Positions 52,985 to 62,262 of a stretch of DNA of 64,000 nucleotides are shown in pieces. Source of the stretch: Prado023 sp963706875 (GTDB lineage Bacteria; Actinomycetota; Actinomycetes; S36-B12; CAIYMF01); contig CAVPNW010000020.1 of NCBI GenBank assembly GCA_963706875.1, positions 186,001-250,000 of the forward strand. The letters run 5' to 3'. Every line of letters begins with the position of its first letter. The first letter of the stretch is position 1. The translations under genes were made by a program, and so were the position numbers. Under the pieces are notes generated by a model. That model was not told where the DNA came from, made no database searches, and saw only the letters and a list, made by a program, of their open reading frames with translations.

Positions 52985-54480
52985 GTGCTGCACGAGTTCC
53001 GCATGCCCGACGCCGGTGAGGGCCTGACCGAGGCCGAGGTGCTCGGCTGGCGCGTGGCCGTCGGCGACGACGTGGTGATCAACCAGATCCTCATCGAGAT
53101 CGAGACGGCGAAGGCCGCAGTCGAGCTGCCCAGCCCGTACGCCGGGGTCGTGGTCGAGCTCCTGGCGGCACCGGGTGACGTGGTGCCCGTCGGTGCACCC
53201 ATCATCCGGATCGAGGACGGGGTCGTGAGCTCGCCCGACGAGCATGGTGGGGCCGGTTCCGGGACGGGTGCCGGTTCCGGGACGGCGGTGCCGATGCCGG
53301 AGTCGGGGCGAGCGCGGGGGTCACCCCGGCCTGGGCTGCGCCGGCATCGGGGGCTGCACCCACGGGCACTGGCGACGGCACGGCGGAGGGCGGCGGCCAG
53401 GGCCAGCGCACGGCTGTCCTCGTGGGCTACGGGGTCAAGGCGGAGCAGACGCCGCTGCGCCGTCCGCGTCGGACGCCGCACGGTGCTGACCACGTCGAGC
53501 CCGGACCGCCCGGGGAGCGGGGCCGGCCCGTCCGCCAGGGAGGCCTGGAGCTCGGCCGGGCGCTGGAGACCCGGCTGGGCAGCACCCCGGTCCGGGCCAA
53601 GCCGCCCGTCCGCCGCCTGGCCCGCGACCTCGACGTGGACCTGGCCCAGGTCGTGCCCACCGGGCCCGACGGGACGATCACGCACGACGACGTGGCGCGC
53701 GCGGCCGCATCGGCGCGAGGTCCTGTGCCGTCAGGACGGGTCGTTCCGACGCCCCCCGTGGTGCGTGCCGCGGATGGTGGCGGGAGCGAGGTCGTGCCGC
53801 TGACACACGTCGGTCGGATGATGGCGAACGCGATGACATCGTCGGCCTTCACCGCGGTGCACGTCACCGAGTGGGTCGATGTCGATGTGACCGCCATGAC
53901 CACCCTGATCCGGACCGCCCGCGCCCGCGAGGACCTGGCTGGCCTGTCCATCACGCCGCTGACCTTCGCTGCGCTGGGCCTGGTCCGGGCCGCTCGGGAC
54001 CATCCGACCGTGAACTCCAGCCTGGACGAGACCGGCGAGAACCTGCTCGTGCACCGCAGCGTGCACCTCGGGATCGCCGTCGACTCCCCCCGAGGGCTGA
54101 TCGTCCCGCGGATCGCCGACGCCCAGGGCCTGGACCTGAGGGGCATGGGCGATGCCCTGGCCCGCCTGATCGAGACCGCCCGGGCGGGCCGATCGCGGCC
54201 CGAGGACCTGCGGGGCTCCACCATCACGATCACCAACGTGGGCGTGTTCGGCGTGGACGCGGGCACCCCGATCCTGAACCCCGGCGAGGTGGCGATCCTG
54301 GCCCTGGGTCGGGTCCTGCCCCGGCCGTGGGCGGTGGATGGCCGCGTCGAGGTGCGCGACGTGGTGACCCTCGCCCTGTCGTTCGACCATCGAGTCGTGG
54401 ATGGGGCGATGGGGTCGCGGGTCCTGCGGGAGGTGGCCGACTTCATGGCCGACCCCGCCACAGCACTGGCGCTGGGCTGA
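52985..54480 (+). CDS. bkdC: 2-oxoacid dehydrogenase E2, dihydrolipoamide acyltransferase (frame break)
   Basis: The lipoyl-carrying core of the complex. The lipoyl domain has FRMPDAGEGLTEAEVL and the lipoylated Lys in IEIETAKAAVELPSPY. The peripheral-subunit-binding domain contains KPPVRRLARDLDVDL, and the catalytic domain ends with SFDHRVVDGAMGSRV. The frame breaks near 53285, inside a GGTTCCGGGACGG repeat in the linker. Adding one base joins the lipoyl part to GADAGVGASAGV...RTAVLVGYGVKAEQT and gives about 498 residues. The acyl group goes to CoA; E3 is not in the window. Confidence 0.92.
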
Positions 54481-54583
54481 CATCCACCCCGGGACGTGCT
54501 GCCAGTCCGCGGACGCAACCGCAGGAACCAGCCCTGAGGACCCCGAGGTGGTTGGATGAGCACGGTGCGCAGGACCTCTGGGG

Positions 54584-55669
54584 GTGCCGGTGGAGATGGT
54601 CGTGACGTTCGTGCTCGCGGTGACCACCGTGGGCATCGTCGGGACCCTGCTGTCCCGGACACGGGCCGCTCAGGCGCCTACTGGGGCCACGAACGTCCAC
54701 AGCCAACCACACGCGTTCGTGTGCCAGGTGGCCCGTCAGGCCCGGTCCGGCATCGCGATCCCGGACAGCGGGGCACCGCTTGCGGCGTTCGTGCTCCAGA
54801 ACGTCCTGAACGGTGCCCTGACAGCCACGCGAACCCACTCTGAGGTCGCCCAACTGGCGAGGGAGACGACACCTGGCACGCAGGTCCCCGAGGTGGCCGC
54901 GCGTGCCCTTTCGTGGCTGGGGCGAAGGGTCGGACCTGTTGAGCGGTTGACGCTGACCAGGACCGCAGGCGGTGGGGACAGACCCCGTGATGAGGCTTCC
55001 CGCCAGGTCCTGGCGGACCTGTTCACCACCGACGGCTCGCCGCGCCAACCCCGCCACATCATGAACGTCGCCGGCGACAGCGACCTGCGCCGGACCGCCA
55101 AGCTCCTCGAGGATCGGATAGAGGCTGAGGCCAGGCCGATCGGCCTGTGGGACGACCGCCCGATCGGGTTGGTTGTGTTCAAGGTCGCGGGGGTCGCCAC
55201 GGTGGCCCTGTTCCTGGCCAACATGGTCACCCTGTTCGGGATGCGCCCGCTGCGGATCTGGCTCATGGTCGCGGTCGGCGCCCTGGTCGGTGCGTTCGTG
55301 ATGCGGGAGCGCAAGCCGCTGGCCCTTGTGGCATTCAACGACAGCGTGACCAGGGCAACCCAGTCGGCTGTGCTGGACCTCCAGCGCGTCCATCGCCGGA
55401 CGCGTGACGGCGGCGAGGCACCATTGACCGACTTCGACCGGGCGGCCTTCAAGGACGACATCTCTTTGCTCTACGCGGCGGTCCCGAACATGGCGGACCC
55501 CATGTGGAGGGCTGCGGGCGAGCACATCAACGGCGCTCCCGGCGGGGACCCGCAGCTTCGTGAGGAGCTCCGCATCGCCGGGTGGGACTCCGCCCAATGG
55601 CCACTGGTCGACTGGGTGTACTTCGTGACCAGCCGGATGCGCAAGGCCCAGGAGATGGATTCCGACTGA
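54584..55669 (+). CDS. Membrane protein of unknown function
   Basis: A 361-residue protein not assigned to a family. One hydrophobic segment lies near the N-terminus (VVTFVLAVTTVGIVGTLL) and two about two-thirds along (VFKVAGVATVALFLANMVT and WLMVAVGALVGAFVM), with large soluble parts between and after them. The start may be the GTG at 54584, the GTG at 54590 or the ATG at 54596. It follows bkdC by about 100 bp on the same strand, but no functional link is evident. Confidence 0.65.
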   Translation: MPVEMVVTFVLAVTTVGIVGTLLSRTRAAQAPTGATNVHSQPHAFVCQVARQARSGIAIPDSGAPLAAFVLQNVLNGALTATRTHSEVAQLARETTPGTQVPEVAARALSWLGRRVGPVERLTLTRTAGGGDRPRDEASRQVLADLFTTDGSPRQPRHIMNVAGDSDLRRTAKLLEDRIEAEARPIGLWDDRPIGLVVFKVAGVATVALFLANMVTLFGMRPLRIWLMVAVGALVGAFVMRERKPLALVAFNDSVTRATQSAVLDLQRVHRRTRDGGEAPLTDFDRAAFKDDISLLYAAVPNMADPMWRAAGEHINGAPGGDPQLREELRIAGWDSAQWPLVDWVYFVTSRMRKAQEMDSD

Positions 55670-55840
55670 TCGGGATCGCCCATCCCCGTCGCGCGGTGGC
55701 GACCCCGCGACGGCGCTGGCGCCGGGCTGTCCGGCGCGGGGGCCTTTCGGCCGTACCCCAGCAGACTGTCCCGGCGCTAGCGTGGGAGCGGGACCGAGGT
55801 CGTCGTCATGGCGGGGTCGCCGCGGTCCGGAGGAGCGGTC

Positions 55841-57115
55841 ATGAGCACCACGGCGAGAGAGGGCACCGGCCTCGGCACCAAAGGGGCGATGCACAACCAC
55901 GGGCAATTCCGGGACCAACAGGAGATGAGATCACCGAAGAGGGCGGTGGTGGGTGTCGGGGCAGCGTTGATGGCGCTCCTGGTATCGGCTGGAGCCGTTC
56001 CTGCGACCCAGGCCGCGGCTCGGACGGGCGTCGCGCCGATCGGCCTACCGGTCGTCGCCGGTGAGTTCTCAGTCACCCAGGTCGCGCACACCGGCCAATG
56101 GGTGGGTGCCAGGGGCGGGTGGCTCAAGGAGGCCACCTACCTGACCCTCGATCGGACCACCGGGAGCCGCACCGAACGGGCTGCTGACTGGAACTACGGG
56201 GCGGAGAGCGGCCTGGTCCGCGACAACCCCGCCCTGTTCCTCGAGGTCACCCCGTCGAGCATCTACGTGTTCGCCGGAGCCTGGCTGGTGAACACCACCA
56301 CTGGGGTGCGGACCCGGATCGACGCCGGATCCGACGGGGTGCCGCTGGCTCCCGCGTGGCAGGGAACATGCGACGAGGAATGCGGCCTGGTGGACTATCC
56401 CGGGGTCCAGGTGGCTCCCGAGTCCGTGAGCCGAGACGGTCGACTCGTCGCCTTCTGTGCCAACTACACCACTCGCACGGCGTTCGACCTCTACATCAAG
56501 GACACGGTCTCCGGGCAACTGACGCAGCGCCCCGGCCTGTGCGGAGCTGGCGGACCGGCGGAGATGCGCCATCAGTACTTCCAGGTGGAGGCCCCGGAGA
56601 TCTCCAACGACGGGCGCGTCGTGCACGTTCGAGGTGCCCTGGACTCCGAGGAGGGCTACTTCCTCGGCGACTCGCTGCTGTTCACCGGCACCGGATCCGT
56701 TCGCAGCGTCAACGGGCAGGGCTCCATGACCCGCGACGGTGGGCTGATCTTCATGAGGATCGGCACATATGCCCCAGGCACGAAGGACCGGACCGGCGGC
56801 AAGGTCGGGGCCTACAACGTCCGCACCAAGAAGACCAAGACCCTGCCGGGTCGGTACAGGATCTACGGGACTGAGGCGCTGATGGCCTTCTCCGCCCACG
56901 ACCTGGCGTCGATGCGCGGGCGCTACGTCGCCTACGGCGACCGGCTGAAGGTCATCGACCGGAAGACCGGCAAGACCAGGAACATTCGCGCCCTGATGAT
57001 CAAGCACGGGTTCACGCCCCCCGCCATGTCGACGTGGAAACCCTTCCTCAGCGGCAACGGCAAGGTCCTGGTCACGATCAGCGGCAGTGAGTACGTGGCC
57101 GTGACGCTGCTGTGA
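55841..57115 (+). CDS. Exported WD40/PD40-like beta-propeller protein
   Basis: A 424-residue protein with a signal-peptide-like segment (SPKRAVVGVGAALMALLVSA followed by an AQA-type site near VPATQAA) and repeated S-x-D-G-R blades (ESVSRDGRLVAFCANY, EISNDGRVVHVRG, SMTRDGGLIFMRIG), typical of TolB/PD40-like propellers. Two cysteine pairs suggest an oxidised exported domain. The ATG at 55841 has the strong site GGAGGAG; the ATG at 55925 would give a more normal signal peptide. The ligand is unknown. A small hairpin (57116-57131) ends the gene. Confidence 0.7.
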   Translation: MSTTAREGTGLGTKGAMHNHGQFRDQQEMRSPKRAVVGVGAALMALLVSAGAVPATQAAARTGVAPIGLPVVAGEFSVTQVAHTGQWVGARGGWLKEATYLTLDRTTGSRTERAADWNYGAESGLVRDNPALFLEVTPSSIYVFAGAWLVNTTTGVRTRIDAGSDGVPLAPAWQGTCDEECGLVDYPGVQVAPESVSRDGRLVAFCANYTTRTAFDLYIKDTVSGQLTQRPGLCGAGGPAEMRHQYFQVEAPEISNDGRVVHVRGALDSEEGYFLGDSLLFTGTGSVRSVNGQGSMTRDGGLIFMRIGTYAPGTKDRTGGKVGAYNVRTKKTKTLPGRYRIYGTEALMAFSAHDLASMRGRYVAYGDRLKVIDRKTGKTRNIRALMIKHGFTPPAMSTWKPFLSGNGKVLVTISGSEYVAVTLL

Positions 57116-57131
57116 CCAGCGCCGACGCTGG
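57116..57131. terminator. Small hairpin between converging genes
   Basis: CCAGCG-CCGA-CGCTGG lies immediately after the propeller gene stop and before the orr stop. It is short but perfect. Confidence 0.4.
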
Positions 57132-57155
57132 TACTGGGCAGACCGGCGTCAGCGC

Positions 57156-58235
57156 TCAGCCCCGCAGCACCACCTTCTGCACATAGGGCGAGGTGGTGGC
57201 CGCCAGGAGGGTTCCGTAACTGGGGATGAAGGCGATCTCGGAGCCGGTCCGCACCTGTTCGGCGGCCTCCTCCACGTCGATGATGAGGTGATCGCTGCTC
57301 CCGCCGAGCACGATCATCCCCGGGTCGACGGGCGTGACGCCGTCCACGACCACGTCCTGGCGGCCGATGTTGCAGATCGCGCGCGTGCGGATCCCCCGGT
57401 CCACGAAGGTGGCGCGACCGCCGAAGGCGTCCTGGCTGCGCAGGCCGATCGGGATCGACGGCTTGCGCTCCACCTCGATCACCTCCGCCACGACCCGGAA
57501 GGTGTCCTGTCGCGTCCCGGGCCACGGGGTGCGGTCGATGACGTTGCGGCCCAGCGTTATCGACTCGCCGATGCGCAGGTGGTTGATCTCCGGGGGCAGG
57601 CCACCGTCGGCCATCAGGGGCAGGTTCGCGCTGTTGCCCCCCGAGAGCAGGTCCAGCGGCAGGTCGGTCGCCTCGCGGCACTCGTCTCGCAGGTCGATGA
57701 GCTGCTGCATGTGCTCGGTGTCCGGGATCACCCCGCCGAAGCACGCGAGGTTCGTCCCCAGCCCGACGACCTCGATGCGCGGCAGGCGGGCCACCGCCCG
57801 GACGACGGACACCACGCGGTCCGGCCAGATCCCCTCCCGCAGGTCCCCGACGTCCACCATCATGACGACCTTGTGCTCGCGGCCGGTCAGCTGCGCCGCC
57901 TGGCTGAGCAGCTCCACGGTCCGCGCCGAGGAGTTCAGCGAGTAGTCGGCGCAGCGGACCACGTCGGCGACATGGCTGGGGGCCGGCGGGCGGAGCATCA
58001 TCGTCGGGACGGCCAGGCCGGTGTTGCTGATCGACTCGAGGTTCGACACGCGGGAGTCACCGATCATGTCGGCTCCCGCGTTCTCCAGGGCGTGCAGCAG
58101 GGCCGGGTGCGAGCCCATCACCTTGGTGACGCAGGCGACCTGGATCCCATGCCCGCGGCACAGCTCGATGATGCTGCGGGCGTTGGCCTCGATCCGGTCG
58201 ACGTAGATCTCCAGTCGCGGCGTGCGGATGAACAT
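57156..58235 (-). CDS. orr: Ornithine racemase
   Basis: An alanine racemase N-terminal-fold PLP enzyme interconverting L- and D-ornithine, 359 residues. The PLP lysine lies in VACVTKVMGSHPALL; VVMMVDVGDLREG, LSGGNSANLPLM and LRIGESITLG are typical of the Orr subgroup. D-ornithine is the substrate of the aminomutase encoded just upstream, which supports this assignment over a general amino-acid racemase. It is the last gene of the operon. Confidence 0.88.
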   Translation of the reverse strand: MFIRTPRLEIYVDRIEANARSIIELCRGHGIQVACVTKVMGSHPALLHALENAGADMIGDSRVSNLESISNTGLAVPTMMLRPPAPSHVADVVRCADYSLNSSARTVELLSQAAQLTGREHKVVMMVDVGDLREGIWPDRVVSVVRAVARLPRIEVVGLGTNLACFGGVIPDTEHMQQLIDLRDECREATDLPLDLLSGGNSANLPLMADGGLPPEINHLRIGESITLGRNVIDRTPWPGTRQDTFRVVAEVIEVERKPSIPIGLRSQDAFGGRATFVDRGIRTRAICNIGRQDVVVDGVTPVDPGMIVLGGSSDHLIIDVEEAAEQVRTGSEIAFIPSYGTLLAATTSPYVQKVVLRG

Positions 58236-58253
58236 GGCTGGCTCGTTTCCTGG

Positions 58254-59616
58254 TCAGGACGGTGTCTGGTCATCCGGCTGGCGCGAGCGCTCATCGGTCA
58301 CCCACCGCCGGAACGTGGCCCGGACCTCGTCCGGGTGCGCCTGGGCGAGGGTGCCCAGGGCGGAGAAGAGGTAGTCACGGTCGATGAGGATCCGGGCCTC
58401 CGGCGGGGGGAGCAGGTGCGTCCCGGGTCCACGGCAGATCGAGCGCAGGACCTCCCGGCCACCGGGCACACGGGTCAGGGCGCCGCCGGTGCCGACCACC
58501 CATCGCACGGCCGTCAGGTCCCGTCCCCGGACGACCTGCCTGCGGCCGTTGGGGGTGTGGTGCTCGCTCACCACCCCGGCATGGCGCTGGGCCGCGGTGA
58601 CGACCGCGAACGCGCACAGATCTCGGGTGAGCTGGCGCTGGCGCTCGCTGGTCGGGGTGGCAGCCAGGTCCGCCATGCGGGGCCCCCAGTCGGCTCCCCC
58701 GGCGAGCTCGGCGATGTTGCGCGCGTTCACGAACACGCCGAGGTCGCCCTCCACCGTGCGCTTGGCGCGCGGTTCCGGGTCGATCACCCGGGCGGTCCAC
58801 TCCGGGCTGCCGTCGGTGACGCTGTGGACGTCGGTCGTGGCCCCACCCACGTCGATGACCAGGCAGTCCCCGACCTCGTCGGCGAACAGCTCGGCACCGA
58901 GCAGCACCGCCCCGGGGGTGGGCAGGATCCGCCACGCGGACAGGGCCTCCAGCCGGGCCATCCCGGGCGCGTGGACGATGTGCCGGTTGAACTCCTCGTG
59001 CACCAGGGCGCGGACCGGCTCCACGGCCAGCTCGTCGATGTCGGGGAACACGTTGTCGGTGACCACCAGCTCGATGCCGGAGCCCTCGAAGATGCTGCGC
59101 ACCGCCCGCTGCACGGCGACGTTGCCCGCGTACAGGACCGGCCCGCGCACGCCCGAGGCGGCCAGGGCCCGCGCATTGGCCAGGACGACCTCCTGGTCGC
59201 CGTGGTCGACCCCCCCGGCCAGCAGGACCATGCTCGGGTCGATCCCACGGATCGCCTCGAGGTCCTCGCGCCCCAGCCGTCCGGCGGTGACCAGCTTCAC
59301 GATCGCCCCCGCGCCGAGGGCCGCCTCCCGGGCGGCCCGGGCGGTCATGCCCATCGTGAGGCCATGGACGGTCATCCGCAGCCCCCCGGCCGCCGAGCTG
59401 TTCACGAAGACCTCCGCGTCCGCAGGCCGACAGCCCGCTGGAGTCCTGCAGGTGCGCCACCGCCTCGTCGACGCCGACACCGACGTCCCCGGCGGCGACG
59501 CTGGTCGGGGCGAAGCCTTGGGCCACATGGTCCAGGCACCCGTCGGCGCTCCTGCTGAAGCCGTTGGCCTTGGTGATGGTGGAGCCCACCTCGAGGACCA
59601 GCGCGTCGATCGTCAT
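58254..59616 (-). CDS. MutL/GlmL-family protein, putative ornithine aminomutase reactivase (frame break)
   Basis: An ASKHA-type ATPase of the family that accompanies B12-dependent glutamate and ornithine mutases. The phosphate loop is VLEVGSTITKANGF at the start; DVGGATTDVHSVTDG and GTGGALTRVPGG are the second nucleotide-binding stretches. It would remove damaged cobalamin from OraE. The N-terminal 60 or so residues and the rest are in different frames, and an extra base near 59427 separates DSSGL from ADAEVFVNSSAAGGLRM. Repaired, it is about 454 residues. The ATG at 59616 overlaps the oraE stop (ATGA). Confidence 0.87.
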
Positions 59617-61841
59617 CCGATCCCGATCCCCGTGTCGACGCCCCGTGCGCGCAGGGCCTTCACGAGGGCGTTGACCACGTCGATCCCCTTGGTGCCGCGG
59701 CCGAAGGTGACGTCCATGCCGGTCTCGGCGGCCATGTCGGGGCTGACCTGCGTCCCCCCGGCGACGAGGATCAGCTGATCCCGGATCCCCCTCTCCTGGC
59801 ACAGCTCGGCCAGCCTGCGCATCATCGTGCGGTGCACGTCGTTGTGGCTGATGATCGTGGACATCAGGATGGCCTGCGCGCCGGTCTCGATCGCAGCGTC
59901 GACCAACTTGCCCAACGGGACCGACGTGCCCAGGTAGTGGTAGCGGACCCCGTACTTCTCGATCCCGCCGTGCTTGATGTCCAGGATCTCGCGCAGGCCG
60001 ACGCTGTGCTCGTCCTCGCCCACGGTGCCAGCCACGACGGTCAGGCCGGTGGCCCTGACCGCAGCCCGCAGCTCGTCCTCGGAGAGCAGGACCTCCTTCG
60101 GGGGGATCACCAGGTCGGCGCGGCGGATGTCGGTCGTGACGGTGCCCTTCACCTCGACGAAGCATCCCTCGGCCGGGTGCAGCACCCCGAGGTTGACCAC
60201 CTCGGGATTGGCCAGCCCCAACCGCCGGGCGGTCTCCAGGGCAGCCTGCCGGGCGTGGTCCTCGTCGTCGGGGATCATCAGCTGAAGGAGCACGACGCCG
60301 TCACCGGCCCACTCCGCCTCCGGTCGGATCAGCTCCCCGGTGCGGTACGGCAGCGTCTGGGCCAGCCGGCGCTCGACGCTGTCCCCGGGGTCCAGCTCGT
60401 CGATGTAGACGACCTTGGACGGGTCGCACAGCGTGCAGCCGCCGATCGGGTCACAGGCCCGCGACAGGCCGTCGGCCAGGGCGTTGTCGCCGAAGTGGTC
60501 GCAGACGGGAGCCATGTAGTCGGGGTCGCGCGGCACGAGGGTGCCCGCCGCAACTCCCCCGTCGCCCTCCCGGGCGATCCCGTCGCCGTTGCGCTCGGGG
60601 TACTCGGCCGAGTCGACGAAGAAGCCCGCCTCGACCGCGGCGAAGTAGCCACCGGACTCCAGCACCTCCTCGAGGAACACGACCGCCCGCGCCTGGATGT
60701 CGCGGACCATCGTCCCGAGCGGTCCGGAGCGGTTGAGCGTCACGAGCTCCCCGATGCCGTCAAGTGCTGCCCACGTCTGCTTGACGGTCTGCACCGCGCG
60801 GATGTTGTTGTAGTGCCAGGGCACGTTGCGCCCCTCGTCGGGCGTGATCGTGCTCTGGATGTCGGCGCCGGTGAGGATCGAGATCAGCGTGTCGATGGTG
60901 TGCGTGCGCACGGCCTCCTCGATGTCGGACTCGATGTAGCGGGTGTTCTGCTGGGCCCGGATCCGGTACCCGGTGAAGAAGTCGCGCAGCGCCACGGCGT
61001 AGGGCAGGTCGTACCAGAGCTTCGGGGCGGGCGGCGCGTTCGGTGGGACGGTCGACAGGCCGATGAGCTCCTTGGGCATGCCGCAGGCCAGCGAGAAGGC
61101 GCAGTTGATGCCGTGCTGGACCATGAGCTCGGGCAGGACCAGCCAGCCTGCCCGCGCCGTGGCGTTGGCGTTGTGCGCCCCGTCGATCTGCAGGATCCCA
61201 GCGCCGACCATGACGCGCTTGGCCTCGGCGGCGTCGACGAACGACCGGTACATGTTGATGTTGCGGTACAGCACGTTGTACTGCGGATCCTGGTGCGCGC
61301 CGTTGACGCCCTCCTCGGCGAAGAGGACGGCCACCTCCGGCCCGGCCACTCCCGAGACGTAGCTGTGGAAGTTGATCGGGCGGCCGACCTCGGCCTCGAT
61401 GAGGTCCAGCGCCTTGCGGCTGGCCCGGATCTGCTTGCGGGTGATCGGCACACCGCCGGTGCCCTCGGGCGTGCCCTCGAGCAGCCCGTCGATGTGGCTC
61501 TGGCCGGTCGTTCGGATGACCATGATGTGGTCCGCACCGTGCCAGGCCGCCATCCGCATCCGGCGCAGGTCGTCCTCGAACCGGCCGGACGCGATCTCGG
61601 TCGTCACCACACAGCTGGGCTGCGGGTCCACTCCCTCGAAGTACTCCGAGGCGGGCAGGCCGATGCCCCGGGCCAGCGGAGCTGACATGTCGCGGTAGGT
61701 GAACGGGCCCATCCGGACCCCACCCTCGGGCGCGGTCCGCCAGACCCATCCGCGCCGGGAGGGCCGGTAGGAGGCCAGGTCGGTGAGGATGGCGTCGATA
61801 TCGAGCTTCACCTGGGGGTCCAGCGGCGGGTGCTCAGGCAT
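59613..61841 (-). CDS. oraE: D-ornithine 4,5-aminomutase E (large) subunit
   Basis: The adenosylcobalamin- and PLP-dependent subunit that moves the terminal amino group of D-ornithine to give 2,4-diaminopentanoate, 742 residues as in clostridial enzymes. The B12-binding D-x-H-x-x-G is D610-E-H612-SV-G615. Lys623, 11 residues later, matches the PLP-binding lysine spacing of the Clostridium sticklandii enzyme. The barrel includes SYVSGVAGPEVAVLF and FSLACGMPKELIG. The ATG at 61841 fits the family start and overlaps oraS by eight bases. Confidence 0.95.
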   Translation of the reverse strand: MPEHPPLDPQVKLDIDAILTDLASYRPSRRGWVWRTAPEGGVRMGPFTYRDMSAPLARGIGLPASEYFEGVDPQPSCVVTTEIASGRFEDDLRRMRMAAWHGADHIMVIRTTGQSHIDGLLEGTPEGTGGVPITRKQIRASRKALDLIEAEVGRPINFHSYVSGVAGPEVAVLFAEEGVNGAHQDPQYNVLYRNINMYRSFVDAAEAKRVMVGAGILQIDGAHNANATARAGWLVLPELMVQHGINCAFSLACGMPKELIGLSTVPPNAPPAPKLWYDLPYAVALRDFFTGYRIRAQQNTRYIESDIEEAVRTHTIDTLISILTGADIQSTITPDEGRNVPWHYNNIRAVQTVKQTWAALDGIGELVTLNRSGPLGTMVRDIQARAVVFLEEVLESGGYFAAVEAGFFVDSAEYPERNGDGIAREGDGGVAAGTLVPRDPDYMAPVCDHFGDNALADGLSRACDPIGGCTLCDPSKVVYIDELDPGDSVERRLAQTLPYRTGELIRPEAEWAGDGVVLLQLMIPDDEDHARQAALETARRLGLANPEVVNLGVLHPAEGCFVEVKGTVTTDIRRADLVIPPKEVLLSEDELRAAVRATGLTVVAGTVGEDEHSVGLREILDIKHGGIEKYGVRYHYLGTSVPLGKLVDAAIETGAQAILMSTIISHNDVHRTMMRRLAELCQERGIRDQLILVAGGTQVSPDMAAETGMDVTFGRGTKGIDVVNALVKALRARGVDTGIGIG

Positions 61842-62262
61842 GGCCACCCTCCTGGCTGTGTGGGGCCTGCCCAGGCGCCCCTGCCGCACCCGGCGCCTCG
61901 GAGCCGCTGTCGAACAGGCCATCCAGCACCGTCGGGTCGGCCAGCACCGCTGCGGCCGCGGCACGGACGTCGGTGCCATGACGTCGCGCCAGGCGCAGCA
62001 GCACGTGCCCGGCGCCCTTGCCCAGAAGTCCTGCGTCGTGGATGGTGCTGACCACACCCTGGCTGGACACGCTGTCGATGCCCATCCGCAGCAGCACGGA
62101 GCGCTCGATGGACGGGGAGGTGTGGGTGCGCGCGAGGTCCACCATCGGCTCCACCACCTGCTCGCACAGCGACCAGAAGCGTTGCTTGAGCTCCTCGTCC
62201 GGGAGATCGTCGAGGGCGCGAATCCTCAGCTCCAGGCGTTCCTGACGGTCGTCGTGATTCAC
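61834..62262 (-). CDS. oraS: D-ornithine 4,5-aminomutase S (small) subunit
   Basis: The 142-residue partner of OraE. DERxxKRxxL-type helical sequence RIRALDDLPDEELKQRFW and LLRMGIDSVSSQGVV, then AGHVLLRLARRHG, agree with the small-subunit family. The C-terminus is Gly/Ala/Pro-rich and not conserved. The GTG at 62262 overlaps the ortB stop (GTGA). Confidence 0.9.
   Translation of the reverse strand: MNHDDRQERLELRIRALDDLPDEELKQRFWSLCEQVVEPMVDLARTHTSPSIERSVLLRMGIDSVSSQGVVSTIHDAGLLGKGAGHVLLRLARRHGTDVRAAAAAVLADPTVLDGLFDSGSEAPGAAGAPGQAPHSQEGGHA

Noticed and set aside
57288..59558. Plus-strand frame of 756 codons
   Set aside because: Antisense to orr and the reactivase gene, which have clear family motifs. 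The same holds for the frames at 59832-61685, 21174-23234, 17502-19415 and 4667-6130.
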